Shown piece after piece: positions 8,878 to 17,297 of a DNA stretch of 48,227 nucleotides. Location: positions 1 through 48,227 of the forward strand of contig JAKAQK010000002.1 of NCBI GenBank assembly GCA_021822625.1, written 5' to 3'. Within the stretch, counting starts at the first letter, position 1. Each line of letters begins with the position of its first letter. Below the pieces are notes generated by a model. It was given only the letters and a program-made list of their open reading frames with translations, ran no database searches and was not told the origin of the DNA. The stretch is from a bacterium (GTDB taxonomy: Bacteria > SZUA-79 > Acidulodesulfobacterales > Acidulodesulfobacteraceae). Both the position numbers and the translations under genes were made by a program.

Positions 8878-11800
8878 ATGATTAAAAAAGCAAACTTTAT
8901 GAAAGAATTTATGGCTAAAATTTTAATTTACGGCGGCGGTAAAGCCGCGAAATCCGTTATCGAGCTGCTTCACGAAGACAAAAATATTGAAATTGCCGTA
9001 TTAGTCTCAAGAAATATTATGAAAGAAGGCGTTCAATATGCGAAGATGCTGAATATCAAATGCTTAAGTTCAATAAAAGAAGCTTTAGATAACAATTTGG
9101 ATTTTAATATTATTTTTAATCTCACCGGAGAGCCTTTTTATAGAATACCGGAGCTAAAAGATATATACGACGTCAATTTTACCCTGAATGCCGCCTATAA
9201 TCAAGAAGCTAATTACAATGACGCTGCGTACTGCAACGATAATAACAATAATGATAACAATAATAATAATAATAACAACAATGGCAGAAAATTTAACGTA
9301 GAAATAATAGACTCTACAAGTGCCAAATTAATATGGGATTTGCTTTACGACAGACACAAAGCGCATATGGATAAAGAATCTATAATAAATCAGCTCAGGA
9401 ACCAGAAAGACTATTTTAAAAATATTCTTGACGATTCATTTGATATGATAATAGTTACGGATAAAAACGGTAAAATAACAGAGTTTAATAAAGGCGGAGA
9501 GACAATCTTAGGATTTTCCAAAAAAGATATTATCGGTACGCCTGCTTCAGACCTCTATCCCAATAAAATCGAACATGATGAAATTTTAAACAGACTGAGC
9601 AGCGAGCATTTTGTTCAAAATTATGAAACCGTTCTGAAGAAGAAAGACGGAACTTTTGTAAATATTTCACTCACAATCTCTTCAATTTCAAATAATAAGG
9701 GAGAAGTCATAGGTACAATTGGAATTTCTAAAGATATAACGGAAAAAAAGAAATATGAAAAAGAATTGATGAATATGAATGAAAATCTTGAACAAAAGAT
9801 TATAGAGCGTACTAAACAATTAGAATTGACCAATAAAGAATTGATAAAGGCAAATGAATTAAAATCAAAGTTTATAGCCAATATGTCTCATGAATTAAGA
9901 ACTCCTCTAAATGCTATTATAGGATATTCTGATCTTATGCTTGATTCTTCGGATGTAAACGATAAACATAAAAAATATATCAACAACATACTGATTTCAG
10001 GCAAGCATCTTCTTCAATTAATAAACAATATATTAGATATAGCGAAGATTGAAGCCGGAAAATTTAATTTAGACTATTTAATTTTTTCCGTGAAAGAGGT
10101 TTTTGACGAGGTAAATACCGTTTTAAAATCTCTATTTGACCAGAAAATGCTTACGCTAAACATTATGTATAACGGCAATGAAAATTACAAACTGTACGGC
10201 GACAGAATAAAATTTAAGCAGGTCATTTATAATTTGCTCAGCAATGCCATAAAGTTTTCCTTTGAAAATTCGGCTATTAAGATTATTTGCAATAAAAATA
10301 TCCCTGAAATTAAACAGGGTATAACGCAGGAAGAGAAATACGCAGAACGCGGAGCTAAGAAAAATTCTATAGAATATCTGCAATTAGATATTATAAATAC
10401 GGGAATAGGCGTTCCCGAAAATAAGCTGAAAACTATTTTTGACGAATTTGTGCAGATAGACAACAGCTATTCAAGAAAATTTGAAGGGACAGGTCTCGGG
10501 CTGGCTCTGTCAAAAAAAATAGTTGAACTTCACGGCGGATATATTAATGTTCAGTCTGTAGAGAATGAAGAAACAATTTTTACGGTTATCATACCAAACG
10601 CAATCGATACGGAGAGTCTTCTGAATACTTCGGGAATATCCAAAAACCTTGAGTTCGGAACATCTGCAAAAAAAGGAGAAGATAAAATTGAAAATCGCTT
10701 TGATGATAATTCCGACAAAATACCATATAATAGCGCTTTTACAGCCGGCGTCGGTTCTATTTTAAATGAGCGAGAAAACATAAATTTTACGTTCAGGGAC
10801 GATTTCGGCAAAAAGAAAAAACCGGTCGTGTTAGTTGTTGAAGACGATTTGCCGACTTCGGAGCTATTTACGGTAAATCTTATAAAATCAGGCTATTCGG
10901 TAATTCATGCCTATGACGGAATTGAAGCGGTTGAAAAGGCAAAAGAGTATAAACCATTTGCAATTCTTTTAGATGTTATGATACCGAAAAAAGACGGATG
11001 GGAAGTATTAAGCGATTTAAAATCGGACGATATAACAAAAAGCATACCGGTCGTAATTACCAGTATGATTGATAATAAAGACTTAGGATATGCTCTTGGA
11101 GCTACCGATTATCTTGTCAAACCGATTGACAGGGAAACTCTCATAAAAACATTGTCGGAATTCACCCTTACTACGAAAAGAAAGAAGAGACAGGTAAACA
11201 TCTTATTAATAGACGATGAAGAAATAACACATGAAATGATTGCAAAGATCCTTGAGCCTGCGGGATTCAATCTTCTGCATGCCTATACAGGCGATGAAGG
11301 ATTAAAATCGGCAATAGAATATAAACCGGATTTAATACTGCTTGACCTTATCATGCCTGACGTTAACGGGTTTGAAGTGGCTGAAAACATTAAAAAACAT
11401 CCTGCTTCATCGCAAATACCTATTTTTATAATAACGTCCAAGGATTTAACGGTTGAAGAACGTATGCGGCTTTCAAATAATATAGACAGGGTAATAGGCA
11501 AAAAAATATTCTCGTCTGAAGAACTTACCAGGTCTATCAGGGAATTGGAACTTATCTATCCTCAAAAAGCCGGTTTATTTGACGATGTAACCGGTTTGTT
11601 AGACCATAACTATTTCAATATAAGACTTGCTCAGGAAATTAACAGGGCTAAACGATATCATATAGCTTTCAGCGTTATACTTATAGATGTAGATAATTTT
11701 AAAGAGTATAACGATTTAGTCGGCAATTTTCATTCGGACATTGCGCTTAAAAAAATTGCAGATATTTTTAAAAAATCTTTAAGGGGTTCTGATGTCGTCG

Positions 11801-12066
11801 TAAGATTTGGTTATGATGAATTTGCCATTATACTCAATAATACTTTAAAAGAACCGGCTTTATACGTGGCAAACCGATTTTTGTCATCAATACAGGAATA
11901 TCCATTTTATAAGGAGGAAGAACTTCCTTCCAAACTGCTGACGGCAACTTTTGTCGTGGCGTCTTATCCTGAAGACGGAGAAACTCCTGAAGAGATTATA
12001 TCCAAAATATTCAACAAATTATGCGAGCTTAAAAGCGCCGGCGGAAATATTGTTAAAGAAGTTTAA
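8878..12066 (+). CDS. Hybrid sensor protein: Rossmann-like N-domain, PAS, HisKA, HATPase_c, two REC domains, C-terminal GGDEF-like domain with GYDEF
   Basis: N-term KILIYGGGKAAKSVIELL; PAS ILDDSFDMIIVTDKNGKITEFNKGGETILGFSK; FIANMSHELRTPLNAIIGYSDLM; GTGLGLALSKKIVELHGG; REC VVEDDLPTSEL..LLDVMIPKKDGW and LIDDEEITHEM..LLDLIMPDVNGF; RGSDVVVRFGYDEF. Confidence 0.88.
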   Translation: MIKKANFMKEFMAKILIYGGGKAAKSVIELLHEDKNIEIAVLVSRNIMKEGVQYAKMLNIKCLSSIKEALDNNLDFNIIFNLTGEPFYRIPELKDIYDVNFTLNAAYNQEANYNDAAYCNDNNNNDNNNNNNNNNGRKFNVEIIDSTSAKLIWDLLYDRHKAHMDKESIINQLRNQKDYFKNILDDSFDMIIVTDKNGKITEFNKGGETILGFSKKDIIGTPASDLYPNKIEHDEILNRLSSEHFVQNYETVLKKKDGTFVNISLTISSISNNKGEVIGTIGISKDITEKKKYEKELMNMNENLEQKIIERTKQLELTNKELIKANELKSKFIANMSHELRTPLNAIIGYSDLMLDSSDVNDKHKKYINNILISGKHLLQLINNILDIAKIEAGKFNLDYLIFSVKEVFDEVNTVLKSLFDQKMLTLNIMYNGNENYKLYGDRIKFKQVIYNLLSNAIKFSFENSAIKIICNKNIPEIKQGITQEEKYAERGAKKNSIEYLQLDIINTGIGVPENKLKTIFDEFVQIDNSYSRKFEGTGLGLALSKKIVELHGGYINVQSVENEETIFTVIIPNAIDTESLLNTSGISKNLEFGTSAKKGEDKIENRFDDNSDKIPYNSAFTAGVGSILNERENINFTFRDDFGKKKKPVVLVVEDDLPTSELFTVNLIKSGYSVIHAYDGIEAVEKAKEYKPFAILLDVMIPKKDGWEVLSDLKSDDITKSIPVVITSMIDNKDLGYALGATDYLVKPIDRETLIKTLSEFTLTTKRKKRQVNILLIDDEEITHEMIAKILEPAGFNLLHAYTGDEGLKSAIEYKPDLILLDLIMPDVNGFEVAENIKKHPASSQIPIFIITSKDLTVEERMRLSNNIDRVIGKKIFSSEELTRSIRELELIYPQKAGLFDDVTGLLDHNYFNIRLAQEINRAKRYHIAFSVILIDVDNFKEYNDLVGNFHSDIALKKIADIFKKSLRGSDVVVRFGYDEFAIILNNTLKEPALYVANRFLSSIQEYPFYKEEELPSKLLTATFVVASYPEDGETPEEIISKIFNKLCELKSAGGNIVKEV

Positions 12067-12113
12067 AAAATTAATAAAAATAATAATAATAATAAAATAT
12101 AATAAGGTTTATT

Positions 12114-12500
12114 ATGAACCAAATGTCCGATAATAAAAAAATAATTATAGTAGAAGATAATGAAATTAATATGGATTTAATTCAGGCAATGCTTGAACCT
12201 TTTCATTTTAATATTATCGAAGCTTATGACGGATTTGAGGCTGTTGAAAAAATTAATAGCAACAGCGATGCGTTTCTGGTACTTTTAGACATTGGTCTTC
12301 CAGGAATAGACGGCATGGAAGTATTTGAAAGATTAAAACAATCGGAAAAAACAGCAAATATTCCGGTTATTGCCGTCACTGCGCATGCTATGAAAGGAAA
12401 TAAAGAACATTTGCTATCTCTCGGTTTTAATGATTTTATCGAAAAACCGGTCGATAGAAAGGTGCTATTCGAAAAAATTGAAAATTTTTTACATATATAA
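12114..12500 (+). CDS. Stand-alone CheY/DivK-like response regulator
   Basis: IIIVEDNEINMDLIQAML...LVLLDIGLPGIDGMEVFERLK...IPVIAVTAHAMKG..GFNDFIEKPVD. Confidence 0.88.
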   Translation: MNQMSDNKKIIIVEDNEINMDLIQAMLEPFHFNIIEAYDGFEAVEKINSNSDAFLVLLDIGLPGIDGMEVFERLKQSEKTANIPVIAVTAHAMKGNKEHLLSLGFNDFIEKPVDRKVLFEKIENFLHI

Positions 12501-12643
12501 AATTTGAATGTTTTGCGCTACATCGATATTATCCAATCTATATAATGTTCTGATCAATTCTTTTTTGTTTTTGAGTTATTAAATTAAATAAAATTAACAT
12601 AATTAACTAATACAAATTTGTAATAAATTGGAGAACTAAATTA

Positions 12644-13099
12644 ATGGGCTTAATTCCAGAAATTAAGAATTTTAAATTTTTCACTGAATTACAGGTAAGA
12701 TACGAAGAAACCGACTCCATGTCTGTCGTTTATTACGGAAAATATTTTGTTTTTTTTGAAGTTGCCAGGACAGAATATATTAAAAAAATAGGCTTTAACT
12801 ATATCGACGTCGAAAAAAACGGGCTATATTTTGTGGTTGCCGAATCGAACTGTACCTATATATCACCGGCAAGATTTGACGATACTATAAGAATATATAC
12901 AAAAGTAGAATATATGAAAAATTCAAGTTTTAATTTTGTATATCTTATTACAAAAATTAACGGCGATAATTCAGAAAGTACAATAGTTCACGGCTTTACT
13001 GTTCTTGTGTGCGTTAATAAAAACACCTTTAAACCTGAGAAAATACCGGCTTATCTCAGAAACGTCATTAATGATTTTGAGAAATTTACGGTTAATTAA
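12644..13099 (+). CDS. YbgC/4HBT-family acyl-CoA thioesterase
   Basis: LQVRYEETDSMSVVYYGKYFVFFEVARTEYIKKIGFNY; hot-dog thioesterase N-terminal pattern. Confidence 0.82.
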   Translation: MGLIPEIKNFKFFTELQVRYEETDSMSVVYYGKYFVFFEVARTEYIKKIGFNYIDVEKNGLYFVVAESNCTYISPARFDDTIRIYTKVEYMKNSSFNFVYLITKINGDNSESTIVHGFTVLVCVNKNTFKPEKIPAYLRNVINDFEKFTVN

Positions 13100-13104
13100 A
13101 AGTA

Positions 13105-14418
13105 TTAAAATAGCATTAATCCAATAAAAGACAGCGATATAATCAGTATTGCAGATGTTATCCGCATAATATTTAACGATTTTATAATATCTTCTGCATT
13201 TGCGCTATTATAGTATTTAAAACCGATAACAGGTCTGTTGCTCTCAATACCGCCGTAATAATTAGTGCCGCCTAAGCGTACTTTCAATGCGCCTGCCATT
13301 ATCGATTCCAACTGTCCGGCATTTGGACTTGGATGCATTTTCCTGAATTTTTTCCATGATTTTACGGCATTGTTCAAATTATTATAATAATAATTATTAT
13401 TATCCGATTTATTATCGTTATGCATGTTAGATGAATTATTTTTAATTAAATTATTATGCTGCTCATTTTTATAGGATTTTTTATTTTTATAAAAAAAATT
13501 AAGTATTATTAATGAAAAAAACATAAATAGGGCTGTTATTCTAAAAGGTATATAATTTAATACGTCATCTAATCTTGCAGAGAATTTTCCGAATTTTATA
13601 TATTTTTTATTTTTATATCCGACTAAAGAGTCCATAAGATTTGAAGTCTTATATATAACTGCGCCTATTATTCCGAAAATCAGCATACTTGTAAAAATAA
13701 TACCGCAACTATTGCCGTTATTACCGTTAAAATTTATAGCATGCAAATTAGCATGCGGCAAACCGGCGCCTGCTATTCTGTATGCAGGAGATATAAAATA
13801 ATAAAATAAATAAGATAATAAAGCGGAAAGAGCAGAGCAGTATTTCTCGAAAAAATCAAAAGAAACGAACAGACGTCCGGCTGCAAATCCGGCTGCGGTA
13901 TAAAAGAGCAGCGAACCTATTCCGTCTCCTGTATTTTCTGCGACAGATTCTACAACAGCCCTTGAAATTTCAGATTCATTCATATTTTTACTATCGCGTC
14001 CGGCAAGAGCCTTTAAATTGGTTCTTGCGCATAATATGCAATTATTTTTCAAATCATGATACACGGTAAAAGCTGCATGATTCAAACCCCCTGAAGAAAG
14101 AAACGAAGACAATATAAAAATAAAAAAAATAACTAACAGCCATATAGAAATTTTAGCCAGTATAACACATATAATTGCAGATAAAAACGCGGTTGTAAAA
14201 AGAGATAAAATTGAAAATAATATACCTCCGATATATTTATTAGAAAAATTATACATAATGCTTTCTAAAGATTTTACGATATAAGCAATAAGATTTAGAA
14301 TATGAAAACGATAGCGAATCTTTCCGGTAACATAATATTCTAACAAAAAAGATATAATCACAACAGAAAACAGCATGAGCCGGCAAAATGAAAACGGCAG
14401 TAAAATATTATGCGTCAT
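13105..14418 (-). CDS. cobD: Adenosylcobinamide-phosphate synthase CobD/CbiB
   Basis: [73 protein letters not shown]-like pattern, [24 protein letters not shown]; carries an Asn-rich insert. Confidence 0.87.
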   Translation of the reverse strand: [437 protein letters not shown]

Positions 14419-14514
14419 TTAATATCCTTATATATTAATATATTAGTCAAAAAAGGTATTAATAATCAAATTTTTAGATAAAACGTTATATGGCATTTAA
14501 AACACCTTTCATAG

Positions 14515-14553
14515 ATACTATATTATATAGTATTATCATTATATAGTATTATC
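14515..14553. repeat. 16-bp perfect tandem duplication overlapping an 8-bp inverted repeat in the cobD/dnaJ divergent intergenic region
   Basis: ATACTATA-tta-TATAGTAT (14515-14533) and 2x attatatagtattatc (14522-14537, 14538-14553). Confidence 0.6.
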
Positions 14554-14889
14554 AAATTCAGATTTAAGCGTGAATATTATGTTAAATGATTCAAACAATA
14601 AATACAATAATTTTTTAAGGTAACGCCCTGGAATATATTAAAAAATAGATTATAGTTGACAATCTGTTGTAATTATATTAAATTAAATTTTATGTAAAAA
14701 TATTTTTTTATGAATATCTTATAATACTAAGTCTCTTACAATCTCTTACAATATTGGCTTATTATTATAAATCCGATATCGTTTATCGTTTTGTATTGCC
14801 TTACATCATATTTATTATTTATTTTTACTTTTAACAGTTTTACTTATTTTACCGATAACCGTTTATAATTATATACATATAACATATAT

Positions 14890-15798
14890 ATGAAAGATTA
14901 TTATGAGATTCTTGAGCTGCCGGAAGATGCTGAAGATGACGCAATTAAACAACAATTCAGAAAATTGGCTAAGTTATATCATCCCGATAAAAATAATTTT
15001 TCTGAAAGTATAAGTCTTAATAAATTTATAGATATTAATGAAGCATATAAAGTTCTCAGCGATAGCAATAAAAGAAAACAGTATAACGAAAAATTATATG
15101 AATTAAAATTAATTAGCGAAGCAAAGACTGCCGCGTACAGGTCCAGAATCAGAGACGGCGGCGATATAAATTTAGAACTCTCTATAAGTCAGGAGGAAAT
15201 AACGCCGGACGGAGGGCAAAATTCCTCTGAAAATAAAACAATTTACAAAAAAGTAGAATATGTAAGATTTATTAAATGTTCTAATTGCAACGGATTAGGA
15301 AAAGAACCAGGTACTAAAATAATACTCTGTGATAATTGCGGCGGTTCAGGTCTAATTATAAATAAACAGACTAATGCTAAGGATATCTGTCAAAAATGCG
15401 ACGGCTACGGCGACATAATTTTATATAAATGTAAAAAATGCAAAGGAAATAGCCGCATTAGAGAATCATTTACCGTCAACCTAAGCTTTAATAAATTAGA
15501 TTTAAAAGACGGAAATAAAATAAAATTTCAAACTCTTGGTGATTTCGGAGCATTCGGGGGTACAACCGGAGATTTAATTGTAAATGTTAATATTACAAAA
15601 ATCGACAATAAGAAATTAAAAAAGAACAACGCAAGCACGGATAATAATGTCTTTGCTGCCGCTGTATTAGGCAATAAAGATGACAGTCCAGCCGCATCCG
15701 GTGATGATGATAATAATAACCGGAAAGAAAAAAATAAAGGCATAAAAAGTTTATTGTCAAATTTGTTTAATAATAATAAAAATAAAAAAAAATATTAA
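14890..15798 (+). CDS. DnaJ-like co-chaperone: J domain plus four CxxCxGxG-type zinc motifs, no G/F-rich linker and shortened C-terminal domain
   Basis: MKDYYEILELPEDAEDDAIKQQFRKLAKLYHPDKN; CSNCNGLG, CDNCGGSG, CQKCDGYG, CKKCKGNS; ends in DDDNNNRKEKNK..NNNKNKKK. Confidence 0.82.
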   Translation: MKDYYEILELPEDAEDDAIKQQFRKLAKLYHPDKNNFSESISLNKFIDINEAYKVLSDSNKRKQYNEKLYELKLISEAKTAAYRSRIRDGGDINLELSISQEEITPDGGQNSSENKTIYKKVEYVRFIKCSNCNGLGKEPGTKIILCDNCGGSGLIINKQTNAKDICQKCDGYGDIILYKCKKCKGNSRIRESFTVNLSFNKLDLKDGNKIKFQTLGDFGAFGGTTGDLIVNVNITKIDNKKLKKNNASTDNNVFAAAVLGNKDDSPAASGDDDNNNRKEKNKGIKSLLSNLFNNNKNKKKY

Positions 15799-16073
15799 TT
15801 ATAACTAATGACTTAAATCATCAATAAGAATAAAAAGAATTTTATTTATTAGAAATCTATTTTCTTAACTGCCTAATTATAAAAACATACATGGGCAATA
15901 AAAATGTTATTAAAAATTTATTTTATTAATCATTAATTATTATAATATAAACATGCAAGGATAAGTTTATGGCAATTAGAGGAGAAACAGCCATGAATAA
16001 ATTAGAAATTTGTTTTGATTTATTAATTAGTTTACATAATGTTCATTATGGGACATATTAATTATCTATCTAA

Positions 16074-16142
16074 CTGCTCTTCAAAATAGATTCTAATGCT
16101 AACTTTATCAATAGAATATTTTGGTTTTAAATAATCATCTAT
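16074..16142 (-). pseudogene. Out-of-gene duplicate of the AbiEii-like C-terminal coding segment
   Basis: 69-bp direct repeat of 16200-16268 (about 66/69 identical by eye), offset 126 bp = 42 codons; continues in frame after the TAA as NILNIDDYLKPKYSIDKVSIRIYFEEQLDR*. Confidence 0.75.
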
Positions 16143-16154
16143 ATTTAATATATT

Positions 16155-16823
16155 TTATTTAATAGATTTAATATAATTAGCGCTGATATAATTATCAACC
16201 TGCTCTTCAAAATAGATTCTAATGCTAAATCTATCAATGGAATATTTTGGTTTTAAATAATCATCTATGTAGATATCCGTTAATTTATCGTCCATCTCTA
16301 AGAGTCTTTTTATAAATAATTTAGTATTAAAATTAGAATCTGCCTTTAAGGAATTATCTATCATTTTCTTAAATCCGCATTTCCTCGATATAGCATATAA
16401 ATCATAGTAATCCCTTATTTTTTCTCTGCCTATCAATGCATCAACTTTCATTGCCGTTAAAATACTGAGGTCTGCAATCTTTATATTTTTGAACAATATT
16501 TTATTGTTTTCGTGCAATAAATACTCAAACTTTGAATAAGCGCAAAAGGTAATTTTTACATTGTCTATATAAAAATCTAACTGCTCTTCTTCATCCAGAG
16601 TATTTATAATTTTATAGTTTTTATTGCTTAATTTATCTATGAGTTTTCTTATATTTTTTTTGTCCAAAATATTAGATGATGCGGAATAAAAAAAATCAAG
16701 GTCTTCGGAAAATCTGTGCTTTAAATAGTAGGATAATGCAGAACCGCCTGTAAAAATAAATCCTTCAATCTCTTTATATTCAGAAAGTTCTAAAAGTAAT
16801 TTTTCTGTCTCTTTTAACCACAT
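16155..16823 (-). CDS. AbiEii/AbiGii-type nucleotidyltransferase toxin-like protein
   Basis: GFIFTGGSALSYYLKHRFSEDLDFFY (nucleotidyltransferase GGxA..R.S.DlDf motif), DLSILTAMKVDALIGREKIRDYYDLYAI. Confidence 0.8.
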   Translation of the reverse strand: MWLKETEKLLLELSEYKEIEGFIFTGGSALSYYLKHRFSEDLDFFYSASSNILDKKNIRKLIDKLSNKNYKIINTLDEEEQLDFYIDNVKITFCAYSKFEYLLHENNKILFKNIKIADLSILTAMKVDALIGREKIRDYYDLYAISRKCGFKKMIDNSLKADSNFNTKLFIKRLLEMDDKLTDIYIDDYLKPKYSIDRFSIRIYFEEQVDNYISANYIKSIK

Positions 16824-16870
16824 AAGTCGGCATTAATTAATTAATAATAATTAATAAATTATAAAATTAA

Positions 16871-17239
16871 TTATTTTTTCTGCGTCTTGATTTTGTACAT
16901 AGTAGGTAAAATAAGGTCAAAAAGTTTTAAAAGACCGGGGCTTCTGCTTAAATTTTTTTGTTTATATATCTTTTGCTCTTCTTTAGACAGCGAATTGCAA
17001 ATTAAGGCACTGCCTTTACCTTCGAATATCGGCCTTACGGTATTCCAATAAATATTCATAAATTCGTCGGTATCTATAAGATTAAAAAGCGTAAATATTT
17101 CTTCAAGCGTGCCGTATTTTAGAACCAGTTCAATTATAACAGACGCAGGCAATTCCGTTTTTTCTTTGTCGTAACTCCAGAAATGAGTTCTATTAATTTC
17201 ACGAGGCAAATTTTTAATTTTATACAACTTTTCTTTCAT
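16871..17239 (-). CDS. Conserved hypothetical immediately upstream of AbiEii-like gene; possible antitoxin partner
   Basis: 122 aa ORF, same strand, 47 bp upstream of the nucleotidyltransferase gene; sequence ..THFWSYDKEKTELPASVIIELVLKYGTLEEIFTLFNLI.. not a family I can name with confidence. Confidence 0.6.
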   Translation of the reverse strand: MKEKLYKIKNLPREINRTHFWSYDKEKTELPASVIIELVLKYGTLEEIFTLFNLIDTDEFMNIYWNTVRPIFEGKGSALICNSLSKEEQKIYKQKNLSRSPGLLKLFDLILPTMYKIKTQKK

Positions 17240-17297
17240 AATTATATTATACGATAATAAAAAACATTTTCAATGCTTATAAAATATATAAAAATAC

